Part shown: positions 43,919-53,573 of the stretch, in pieces
Numbering within the stretch: position 1 is the first letter of the stretch
Layout: the number at the start of each line of letters is the position of its first letter
From: Saprospiraceae bacterium
GTDB taxonomy: Bacteria > Bacteroidota > Bacteroidia > Chitinophagales > Saprospiraceae
Length of the DNA stretch: 64,000 nucleotides
Direction of reading: 5' to 3'
Assembly: GCA_016715405.1 (NCBI GenBank)
Contig: JADKAE010000003.1
Span: forward strand, 62,001-126,000
Made by a program: the position numbers and the translations under genes
Notes under the pieces: generated by a model
Seen by the model: the letters and a program-made list of their open reading frames with translations, nothing else
Told to the model about the DNA's origin: nothing
The model's database searches: none

Positions 43919-46612
43919 TTATTTCTTCACAAACTTCCCATTGGCAATCAACTGGCCGTCGCGGTTGTATCCATTCACGATATACATACCGGGGGTAAGG
44001 CCGCTGATATCAATAGGCGCCGTAGACTGACCCAGCGATTGGTTCAGCGTCAGGCGGCGGCCCATGAGGTCGACGATTTCGAAGAGTTGTACTTCTTCGG
44101 CATTCACGATAGTGAGTTCGTGTGTGGCCGGGTTGGGCATCAGGCGCAGACGTTCAATACTGATGTCGTTGACGCCGGTGACCGTACACGAAGAGTTGGC
44201 TACCGCGATATTGTCGAAGTAATAGGTTTTCTCTTCCGTAGGTACGTTGTCAAAATCGAAGATCACGGCGATGCGCGTATAGGGCACGTCGGCGTTAGCC
44301 GAGAAGTCCCAGGTCAATGCCTGCCACTGATTGGGCGTGGTATAATCCTGGAAGTTGTCGCCCGTATTTTCGTTATTGGGGCCGCCTTCGAGTTTGAATA
44401 CTACCCTTGCCGCGTGGTCCATCAGCACGTGCATGCTCATCGTGCGGTTGCCGGCAGGCAATATGATGGGCGCTTCGAGGTTGGAATAGCCGCCTGCAAA
44501 TATTTCGCCTCCTGTGCCTTCTATAAATACGGCTACCTGCGATGAGCCGTTTACGGCATTGGGAGCAGGGTTGTTGGCATAGGTGATCGGCGTATCGTCA
44601 ACAATAGAGCCGTTGGCAAAGTATTTCCAGTTCGGGAACAGGTCGAGCGGTGTTTCAAAGTTGAGCACACAAGCTGTGTAATCGCCTCTGCGCCAGCGAA
44701 TATCGTCGATGTAGTAATCGTCGGCGGTATTGTGGGCTACGCCTGCATTGAAAAAGATGGCCACTTGGGTATGATTTTCACCGGCATGCGCGCTGAAGTC
44801 GGTGTTGTACTGCACCCATTCGTCTATTTGTGTAATGTTGGTCCAAATTTCGACTACAGGACTGGTGCCGCCCTGCAATTTAACCATCAGCGGCGCTTCC
44901 TTGGCGGAACGAGCCTTAAACCTGAACTGGTTGTAGATAGACAAATCTATAGGCTGGCCGAAGTCGAGCACGAGAGCCGACCATTCGTCCTGCGGGTCGG
45001 CATATTTACCCACTTTCAAACTGGAATTGACCAGCGAGATCTCGGGGTTGTTGACTGCGGTGAGCAGGTCAGCGCCGCCTGTATAAGTTACGTTGCGCTG
45101 GCATTCGAAGTCGTCGAGCAGGTTAAATACCGGCGTTACGCCTTCGCAGGGATCTACCGTGCTGGAAGCCTGGCGCAGGTTATCAAACAGGTAGGTGAAT
45201 GAAGTAACAGTACCCGGGTCAAACAGCAGGTTGACTTGTTCGTAGTCGGTGATATCGGAGAAATCCGTGAAATCGAAGTTCAGTTCTTCCCAAACGCCAG
45301 GCGTGGTAATATCATCGGTGCGCGTGGCAATGCCTTGCGTAGCGCTTACCAATTGCAAAGTGACCGAAGTGGCGCCGGCAGGCGCGCGCACCTGCAGGTT
45401 GAGCTGCGGGTATTCGCTCAGGTCGATGCCGTTGGTCAACAAAGCCGTCAATACGGAGAAAGCCGAGCTGCCCTTGGTATAAGAACCTACTTTGTCGCTG
45501 TCGTTGATCCCGCTCTGGTCGGGGTTGTTGATACCCCGTTAAAGGTGCCGTGCACAGCCTGATCACCGTTTAGCGGTTCCCCAGAACAATTTGGGATCGG
45601 GTTCAAAATCTTCGATGGGGCCCGGGGCGGGTTTCGGCTTGCGCTCGATATCGTCGATGTAGTATATGTCACCTGCCTCCGCCAACACGCCTGCGTTGCA
45701 GAAAATAGCGATGCGCTTGTGATTGGCGGCTGCCTGTAGACTAAAATCGGCGGAGTACTCTACCCAGGTATTGGTTTGGGTAATGTCGATAAATTTCTCT
45801 GCCGGCGGTGATGCACCACCTTCGAGTTTGAGCAGTACTTTGCCCAATTTGGGCGACCAAATCTTGACGCTGACGAAGTTGTTGACGCTCAGATCCATTG
45901 GGAACTGGTAATCTACTACCAACGCAGACCACTCATCGAGTGGGTCGACGTAGCGACCGACAGAAGCGCTTGTGTTGATGCCGCTGGCATCGGGGTTGCC
46001 TATCGCAGTGAGTGCATCCCAGCCGTTGCCGTAAGATGCATTGCGTTGACACTCGAAGTCGTCAATGATGGTAGCCACCGGTACGGTGCCTGCACAAGGC
46101 CCTGCAGGATAAGCCACGATGTTGTCAAAAAGATAGGTGTCGCCGCTGGTTTCTACACCCGGGTCGAAAAACAAAATGATCTTGGTAATGCCGGTATTGG
46201 CGGCTTGCGCACTGAAATCGAACACGTATTCCTGCCATACGTTTGTGTTGGCAATGTTTTTTGTAGCCTCAATAGCTCCGCCCGGGCCTTCCAGTTTCAT
46301 CAATATCTGGGTAGGCGCAGAAGTGTAGATTTGAATGTGAAATTGGTTGTCGGTTGTCAAATCCATTGGCGCGGGCAGTTCTGCCAAAAACAGGCTGTAG
46401 GAGTGCATGTTTGACTTGGTATAGGAGCCGGCCTTAGCGCTGCTGTTGATACCGTCAGTCGCAGGGTTGTCGACCACACCGTCAAAAATGCCGTCTGATG
46501 CTACCCAATTGAGTGTGGGGGGGCCGCCTTCAAAATCTTCGTACACAGTCTGGGCCTGGGTCCAGGTCAATACAAAAACTAAGGCGATTGAAAGAAGTAT
46601 CCTAAATTTCAT
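43919..46612 (-). CDS. T9SS surface protein with five jelly-roll, CBM-like domains (two frameshifts)
   Basis: Begins MKFRILLSIALVFVLTWTQA. Five modules of about 150 residues alternate between the types VYEDFEGGPPTLNWVASDG and IDDFECQRNASYGNGWDALT; each has a segment like DEWSALVVDYQFPMDLS, VLLKLEGGASP and YYIDDIERK, a beta-jelly-roll like CBM modules. The end is a type A T9SS sorting domain (RLRLMPNPATHELTIVNAEE...GMYIVNGYNRDGQL). The frame breaks at 45568-45570 (AAA, one too many) and near 45532-45537 (one base short); the missing part reads DQAVHGTFNGV-INNPDQSGINDSDKVG. It is probably a surface glycan-binding protein of the PUL and takes the place that SusE/F-type proteins hold elsewhere. 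Confidence 0.78.
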
Positions 46613-46643
46613 AATGAAAAAAGTTTGGTTAATTAAGATGCTA

Positions 46644-48526
46644 TTATTGCGAATTCAGTCGTACAAGCGGTAGAGTCTTCGAGTGGCTATCTGTCTGTAT
46701 TTGTATCCAGTATGTTCCAGTTGTAAGGTGATCCAATGTGAGCGGGAGGTAGTGCAAACCTGCGGCAAATTTTTGATTAGCCGCTATATCAAGTACGTTC
46801 CGTCCGAATACATCCCAAATCGAAATGGTAGCGGTAGTAGCCTGGCCGAATGCCAGTTCAAGGGTACTTTGCCCCGTTGTCGGATTGGGGTATATTTTGC
46901 CGAATGTGAGTTCCTGGATGTCTTCTACCGCCACGACCTGCGAGGTATCTGTGACAAAACCCATGGCTGCCAGGGCAGGCGCTATTTCGGGGTTAGCCAT
47001 AAAGTTGTTCCAGAGTAACTGCGTGCGGTAGTTTTCGATCATGACGATGATGGGCCCCTGGTCGATGGCCAGGTAGGTATTGGATACCCAGTTGTTGCCC
47101 AGGTGAAAGGCGCGTCGTAAAAGCCGTAGTAGCCCCAGGTGAGGTGCCCCAAATCCCGGTAAAAATGCTTGAGGGCTTGTATAGATTGCTGTGGTGTGTA
47201 TGGCATGGAACTCAACGCCGCCGTAGGCGATATGGTGCCGTTGTCGAGCGTAGAATTGCCGGGCTCGTGGGCGAGATAACCCACAAAGGGGTCGTCGCTG
47301 GCCGTAAGCCCCCAGCAGGATTCGCTGTAGCCCACGCGATTGAAGGGATTGGCTACGCAATGCGCCCGGTTGATAAGGGTATGGTATGTATTGCGGTGAA
47401 AATAATTGGTGTAGGCGTCGCGAATGCCACGGGGGTCAAAGCCCAGGTAAGAATAATGCGAGAAAAACAAGGGGCCGCCCCTATAACCTCCCACTTGAAG
47501 CGGATAGCCGTAATAACTGGAGCCGTTGACGTAGTTGCTGCTTGCCCAGCCCGTCTGATATAAGCCGGGCGGTATATTGTACACTTCGACGGGCGAAGCG
47601 ACGGCCAGCAGGTATACGATGTGCGTTTCGTTGAAGCCTCGCAGGGCGAAGTTCATGGCAAAGTTGTGGTTGGGCGACCAGTGCCAGTACATCATGTTGG
47701 CGGTGAGCTTGCGGTACCAGTTCCAATCGACGGTTTCCCATATCTGGGTGATTTTTTCGCGGACGAGATTTTCATCGGGGTCGGCTTCGTCGAGATACTG
47801 CCGGGCAGCCAGCAGGCCCTGTATCAGAAAGGCCGTTTCTACGATGTCTCCGCCGTCATCGAGCTGACTGAAAGGTATCACGTCGCCGGTGGCGCCGTTC
47901 ATCCAGTGCGGAAAGGCGCCTTTAAAGCGGTCAGCGGTCTCCAGAAAGTTGACGATTTTTAATAGCCGCGCCACGCCCTGCTCTCGAGTGATAAATCCAC
48001 GCTCCATGCCCACTACTATAGCCATGATGCCAAATCCTGAACCACCCGTAGTTACGATGCTTGTGGTATTCCGCTCGCGGGCCATACCCGAGACGGGGTG
48101 CGCAAATTCCCAGAAATAGCGGAAGGTGTATTCCTGTACCATTGTGAGCAGTTCGTCATCGCTCATGGCATAGGTGGCCGATGTGACGGGCGCCGTTGGC
48201 TGGCTCTCTTGCCCGATGCTGTTGATTGCTGCGATTTGATAAGAACGGGCTACGCCCTGCGCTCCGATGAAATCTATATAATAGTCGCGCTGGGCGTTTA
48301 CAATCCCGAGGTGGGAATAAGAACTTCCTCCGTTATCACTGTAGTAGATGTGGTAGCCGCTGATACCTGGCTCCCCGGTTTGACTCCATCTCAATTCTAT
48401 ATGACTGTCGTATCCAGTTGCCGATAATCCGGTGGGCGGCAGGGGTTGCGACCATACACTCATGGATAATAATAGAGCTATGCCCAGGACCATCCCTTTA
48501 GTTATCACAACAGGATGTAGTTTCAT
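46644..48526 (-). CDS. T9SS-exported FN3-GH144-type glucanase (one frameshift)
   Basis: Start ATG 48526 (MKLHPVVITKGMVLGIALLLS). A fibronectin type III domain (PPTGLSATGYDSHIELRWSQ) precedes the GH144 catalytic domain (MVQEYTFRYFWEFAHPVSGM; GFGIMAIVVGMERGFITREQGVA; YWHWSPNHNFAMNFALRGFNET; YLGFDPRGIRDAY), followed by AIDQGPIIVMIENYRTQLLW and a type A T9SS domain (FGKIYPNPTTGQSTLELAFG...TTGTYWIQIQTD). The frame breaks near 47108-47115 (GFYDA-FHLGNNWVSNTYL), one base short. This is the first gene of the PUL and, unlike the second GH144 gene, a T9SS cargo. It likely starts digestion of polymer outside the cell. Confidence 0.82.
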
Positions 48527-49212
48527 ACCAGGAGTGTTTTTAAAATACGAGCCCTGCATTTTGTATTATTTAGCTGTCGCAAAATGAAAAGCCGCCTCTC
48601 AGAAAAATATCCATACAATATTGCCGTTTTTACTTGGATAATCGACACTAAAACACCTCATCACGACTACGCCAAACGCAAAAACGACCTCACAAATACT
48701 ACGCCATTATTTTTTAAAGCCTTACTAATTCACACTTTATCAATTTACTGCGATTGTACTGTTTATTAAACAAGTACTTCTGCCGGCAAGTTTTGCCCTT
48801 TTTGTCTAATTGCCGTCTTAATCGTCTTATCTTCTATTGACTTTGATGCGGGTTGGAAATCCGGTAGGTGGCATCCCTTGCAAGATTATATCACAAAATA
48901 TAATTTTTTTATCAAAATTTATTTTATTATTAATTGATAATCATTTATATAAAAACAAATTATCTATATATTTTCATGTCACTTTTTTTATATAACTTGG
49001 ATATTATTATCACTTTCTTGTACTAAATTTGTTTTGGCTCAATTTTTTATTACCCATAGAAGCCAATCCGTTCAAGCCGCACCCAGTTATAACATCCTTT
49101 TTTTGCCTGATTACGGAGGTATTAGCTTTAATATTCTCTTATGGTTCCTTAACTCTGAACCTATAGATGTGACATATAGAGTTAGTGTTGTTCATAGTGT
49201 TTGTTTATGTAT

Positions 49213-49247
49213 AAGCCCTGTCCTAACCGGCAGGGCTTCTTTTTTTT
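49213..49247 (+). terminator. Rho-independent terminator with no annotated gene upstream
   Basis: Stem AAGCCCTG / CAGGGCTT with a 10-nt loop (TCCTAACCGG), then T8. No plus-strand gene lies upstream for 700 bp. Confidence 0.8.
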
Positions 49248-49261
49248 GGTAAAGAAAGAAA

Positions 49262-49300
49262 ACTAAACCCCACTAAACCCTACTAAACCCTACTAAACAG
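49262..49300 (+). repeat. CTAAACCCTA tandem repeat
   Basis: CTAAACCCCA, CTAAACCCTA, CTAAACCCTA, CTAAACAG: 10-bp units related to the right arm of the TTTAGCG family. Confidence 0.8.
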
Positions 49301-49312
49301 CTACTTTAATAT

Positions 49313-49320
49313 TATATTTG
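49313..49320 (+). promoter_or_regulatory. -7 box TATATTTG of pdxH
   Basis: TATATTTG 28 bp before the ATG at 49349. Confidence 0.6.
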
Positions 49321-49348
49321 AAGTCTTATCTATTAAACTCCACCACAT

Positions 49349-49996
49349 ATGTTACTCGATATTCACCAATTGCGCGAAGAGTACAGCGGGGAACCGCTTA
49401 CGCCCGATAGCGTTGATAAAAACCCGTTTTCGCAGTTTGCCGCGTGGTTTGCCGAAGCGTCCAAAGTGGAGGCCGAAACGCCGAATGCCATGACGCTGGC
49501 CACGGCCACCCCCGACGGCATGCCCAATGCCCGCATCGTGCTGCTCAAGGAGGTAAATGAATCGGGTTTTGTGTTTTTTACCAACTATGGCAGCCGCAAG
49601 AGCCGGGAGATGAGCGAAAATCCCCGCGTGGCGCTGATATTTTTCTGGTCGGAATTACACCGGCAGGTAAAGGTGGAAGGCACGGTATCCAAAATATCCC
49701 GCGAGGAGTCGGTGGCTTATTTCCAGAGCCGGCCCCGCGGCAGTCAGATCGGCGCCTGGGCTTCGCCGCAAAGTCAGGTCATCGAAAGCCGCGAGATCCT
49801 CGAAAACGCTTACGATAAATACGAAAAACAATTTGAACAAACCGACCCCATCCCCTGCCCCGACCTTTGGGGCGGTTTTGTGGTGAAACCTTCGCTGATC
49901 GAATTCTGGCAAGGCCGCAATAACCGTCTCCACGACAGGCTGCAGTACCGCCTTACGCCGGATGGGAACTGGGTGATTGAGGTGGTGGCGCCGTGA
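49349..49996 (+). CDS. pdxH: Pyridoxine/pyridoxamine 5'-phosphate oxidase
   Basis: 215 residues, the usual length. FMN enzyme that makes pyridoxal 5'-phosphate. MTLATATPDGMPNARIVLLK, FVFFTNYGSRKSREMSENPRVALIFFW, LHRQVKVEGTVSKI, FQSRPRGSQIGAWASPQS and EFWQGRNNRLHDRLQYRL are the conserved FMN and PLP binding segments in order. Single gene with its own promoter. The product supplies cofactor for PLP enzymes such as the tryptophanase of this window, which is only a general link. Confidence 0.95.
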   Translation: MLLDIHQLREEYSGEPLTPDSVDKNPFSQFAAWFAEASKVEAETPNAMTLATATPDGMPNARIVLLKEVNESGFVFFTNYGSRKSREMSENPRVALIFFWSELHRQVKVEGTVSKISREESVAYFQSRPRGSQIGAWASPQSQVIESREILENAYDKYEKQFEQTDPIPCPDLWGGFVVKPSLIEFWQGRNNRLHDRLQYRLTPDGNWVIEVVAP

Positions 49997-50077
49997 TGGA
50001 GAGAGTGAGGGAGGGAGAGAGGGAGAGAGTGAGAGACGCACAGTTCACTGTTCACTGTTCACTGTTCACTGTTCACT
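49997..50077. repeat. GA-rich heptamers followed by five GTTCACT copies
   Basis: GGAGAGAGTGAGGGAGGGAGAG-like 7-bp period (50 bp), then five perfect GTTCACT copies (50043-50077). The stop codon of the CRTAC1-like gene (50059-50061, minus) lies inside the third copy, so the repeat codes its last residues (SVNSEQ). Confidence 0.85.
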
Positions 50078-53000
50078 GAAAAAACCTCCGTTTTTTCATC
50101 ATTAACCGCAATCAATACAAGGCCGGTTTTTAATATGGCAATCTTCCTGATCTGGCCATCAATAAGGACACTATTGTCCACCCGCCATCCCCCTTTGCCA
50201 TCCCCCAGCAACAAACAGCCTTTGGAGGCATCGTAGCGACCAAAGGAAGGCTGCACCTCGTACCAGTTGCCGCCGGCAAGTATGTCGACAAAGCCGTCGC
50301 CGTTGAAGTCGGCGGTGGCGAAGGCGAAAAGAGGGGCTATCTGGGCCTCCAGGGGCAATGGCCGCAGTTCAAATTCGTTATTGCCTTTGTTGACGGCCAG
50401 CGCCGATTGCAGGGTTTCTACGCGTTTCTGAACGGATTGGCTGAGTTGTTTTTCTGAAAATAACTGGTCGAAGGTCTGCCGTGCAAAAGGCGCGTAATCG
50501 TTGTATTTCTTCTTGATGGCGGTGAGCTGGGAGAATATCTCGTCTTTGGAGTAATAGCTGTACTGCCGGTGCTGTTTGTAGTAAGTCAGCAAAGGGTCGT
50601 ACGACTGGTTGTGGTCGTAGTCGGCTACGTATAATTGCAACGGCTCTTCTTCGCTTGCTTTTACGGTGGCATTGAGGCCGAGGTTGCCCAGCAGCAGGTC
50701 CTCGTCGCCGTCGTTGTCGATATCGGCGGCGTGAACGGTGTTCCACCAACCATGACTGTTCGCTATTTCGGTTCTATTCCAGCTTTTTGCACCTGTTGAT
50801 ATCAAAGTGAGCGGCATCCATTCACCCACTACGGCCAGCGTTTTTGTGGCCGGCAGCCAGCAGGCGTCGCTGACCATGCCCAATTGCTGCAAAAAGGGCG
50901 CTACCTGGCTGCTTTTGTCGGTAAATCGCCCGCCGCCTTCATTTTGAAAATAAAAACTGGACGGGGAGTACCGATAACTACCGGGGATCGAGCGCGCGCC
51001 GGTAAACAGACGCGTATCGCCGTCGCCGTCCATGTCGGCGGCGACTACGCAAGCGCCGTTGGCCATCACAGCAGGCAAGGCATCGGGGGATTTTGTCAGA
51101 TTACCCCGTCCGTCGTTGAGGTATAGCCGGTGCAGCAGTGCGATGCCCTCCCCTCCCCCATTGACGACGTATAAGTCGAGGTCGCCGTCGCCCTCCACAT
51201 CCAGCCAGGCCGCGTCGACGTCTTCAAAAATGCTGTCGGCCTCCAGGGCCGGCTGGGCAAGGCGCTGAAAGGTTAACCCGGCTTTTTGCAGGAATAGCGC
51301 GCCGGACTGCCCCCTGGCGCCGCCGATAAATACGTCTTCGAGGCCGTCGCCGTTGCCGTCGCCCACGGCCAGACAAGGCCCCAGTGCGGACAACTGGTGG
51401 GGGATCAGCTTTTCCCGGTCGAAGTCGTTGTAGTTGTTTTCTTTATGTATAAAATTCAGCCCTGACTGTGTCGTAATTTCCCGTAGCAGCGGTTCTACCG
51501 GATTCCTTACCGGTAATGCTATTCCGGTTTGTTTTTTTAAAATAAATAACTGATCGGCTTTTATCGGCCCCAATCGCTGCCAGGCGCCGTCGGGCCAGCG
51601 CACCCAGCCCGAATCTACCTGCTGGGCCTCGCCAAGGCCGAATGTCAATACGGGTTCTACTGCCGATTGAAAGCCGCGGGTGGTGTATAGCTCCTGGGTG
51701 ATCTGCCTGCCGCCGGCGTATAGTACTACCCGGCTGCCGATAGCCCTGCTGTTGGGGCCGGGTTGTTCCAATTGTAACCGCAGGTAGTGCAGGAGCTTGG
51801 ATTGCTGCCTGGCTTTGTTTTCCCATATTTCGGCTTTGGTGTTGAGGTTGTTGACCACCAGGTCGAGGTCGCCATCGTGGTCGAGGTCGGCATAGGCGGC
51901 GCCCGTGGTGCAGCCGGCTTTGTCTATACCCCAGGCCTGCGATTGGTTGCTGAAGGTGAGGTCGCCGTTGTTGCGGTAGAGGTAGTTGTTCACTTTGCCC
52001 TCCGGCATGCGGCTGGCCAGTTCCATGTCAGTGGCCTGCCGCTGGATTTCAATGCTGGAGGTGAATTTGAGGTAGTCGAGGTCGTTGGGCCTGCGCCAGA
52101 TGCCGTTGGTGATGAAGAGGTCTTTCCAGCCGTCGTTGTCGAGGTCGCAGAAGAGGGCCGACCAACTCCAGTCGGTGGCGGCTACGCCGGCGAGTTGGCC
52201 GATTTCGCTGAAGGTAGCGCCCGTGGCGCCCGTATTCCCCCGGTTGAGGTGTAGCATGTTGCGGGGAAACTGGTAGTGGTAGCCGTATTCGTATTTGAAG
52301 CGATAGATGTTGTAGGGATCGGCGCCCACAGAGCTTTTGAGGATCACTTCGTCTTCGGGTTTCATGTCGAGGGTGATCAGGTCGAGCAGGCCGTCGTTGT
52401 TGTAGTCGGCGATGTCGCTGCCCATCGAGAAGGTGCTGGTATGCCCTACCGAGCCGGTGATATTTTCAGTAAAAGTACCGTTGCCGTTGTTGTAGTAGAG
52501 GTAGTCGTTTTCGTGGAAGTCGTTGGAGACGTAGATATCCGGCCAGCCGTTGTCGTCGAGGTCGCCGACGGCGATGCCAAGTCCGTAGCCGATTTTGCTG
52601 GAGTAGATGCCGGCTTGGGCGGTTACGTCGGTAAAACGGCCGCCGGTGCTCAGGTCGTTGCGGTACAGGCGGTCGCCGGCGAGGGGTCGGTGCGTTGGCG
52701 AATGGTGGCGCGGCCGTAGATATCGGTGCCGTGCACGGAGTGGTTGAGCAGGTACATATCGAGGTCGCCGTCGCGGTCGTAGTCGAAAAAGGCGGCCTGG
52801 GTGGAAAATCCTTTGAAGTCGAGACCGTAGTCGGCCGCTTTTTCTGTAAAGGTGAGGTCCCCGTTGTTGATGAACAATTGGTTACGGCCCTCAAATGTTT
52901 TGTACTGCCCCACCTGGCAAACGTAGATGTCGAGTTGGCCGTCGCCGTTGACGTCGGCCATGGTCACGCCGGTTTTCCAGTTGCCGGCGCCGGCCACGCC

Positions 53001-53327
53001 CGCCGTTTCGGTGATGTCTTCAAATTGCAGGTTGCCCTTGTTGAGATACAGCCGGTTGGATTGCTGGTTTGAAGTAAAATAGATATCGGCCAGCCCGTCG
53101 TTGTTGATGTCGCCGGTAGCAACCCCGGCGCCGTTGTAATAATAGAGGTATTCAACAATGTTTTCCGTCTCCGTTTCCTGCAGTTCATTGCAAAAATCTA
53201 TCCCCGAGGAAGCAGCCGGCAGGCATTCGAACAGCGGCCCCCCGGCCCTGTCGGCACAACCCGACATACCCCATCCAATAAGGATTACAAAGGATATTTT
53301 GGCAATAAAAATCAGTTGACGGAGCAT
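50059..53327 (-). CDS. CRTAC1-like lipoprotein with FG-GAP/VCBS repeats and ASPIC/UnbV domain, copy 1 (one frameshift)
   Basis: About 1089 residues after repair. Lipobox GMSGC in the first 25 residues. Many FG-GAP/VCBS repeats with calcium-loop motifs DINNDGLADIY, DVNGDGQLDIYV, DYDRDGDLDMYL, DLDDNGWPDIYV form beta-propellers. An ASPIC/UnbV domain (SRAIGSRVVLYAGGRQITQE; RGFQSAVEPVLTFGLGEAQ) sits in the middle, a second propeller follows. The break is at the G4 at 52683-52686 (one C short on the coding strand), joining RQRTDPLAGDRLYRNDLSTGG. The ATG directly follows the right arm of a repeat element. Such lipoproteins accompany SusC genes in Bacteroidota; a surface binding role is inference. 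Its C-terminus is coded by GTTCACT repeats. Confidence 0.85.
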
Positions 53328-53573
53328 TGTTCTCTGTTCTCTGTTCTCTGTTCTCTGTTCTCTGTTCTCTGTTCTCTGTTCTCTGTTCTCTGTTTTCTGT
53401 TCTCTGTTTTCTGTTTTCTGTTCTCTGTTCTCTGTTGTCTGTTGTCGGTTCTCTGTTAAGTATTATAACTGGCAAAGATAATGAACAGACAACGGACAAC
53501 AGACAACGGAGAACGGACAACAGAGAACCGACAACAGAGAACCGACAACGGAGAACGGAGAACGTACAACCGC
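53328..53573 (-). repeat. Promoter-bearing inverted heptamer element upstream of CRTAC1-like copy 1
   Basis: Minus strand order: 12 phased GTTNTCN heptamers right after the SusC stop (53574-53576), core GTTCATTATCTTTGCCAGTT, then about 18 heptamers (AACAGAG, AACAGAA, AACCGAC, AACAGAC) up to CA-ATG at 53327. Fills the gap completely. Confidence 0.93.
53473..53480 (-). promoter_or_regulatory. -7 box TATCTTTG of CRTAC1-like copy 1
   Basis: TATCTTTG on the minus strand inside the repeat core. The 5' leader of about 140 nt would be nearly all repeat. Confidence 0.7.

Larger units (their letters stand above)
48560..49312. other. Long non-coding gap between the PUL and pdxH
   Basis: About 750 bp, very AT-rich at 48880-49030. 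I find no believable gene. It should hold the promoter of the six-gene PUL (minus), but no clear TAnnTTTG with a -33 partner stands out. On the plus side are a terminator at 49213-49247 and a CTAAACCCTA array at 49262-49300. An unrecognised small RNA ending at that terminator is possible. Confidence 0.5.

Noticed and set aside
49034..49252. 72-codon frame in the AT-rich gap
   Set aside because: No recognisable protein features; it runs through the terminator hairpin.
53185..53520. Minus-strand frame of 111 codons with similar repeats
   Set aside because: Repeat translation continuing into the CRTAC1-like gene in a wrong frame.
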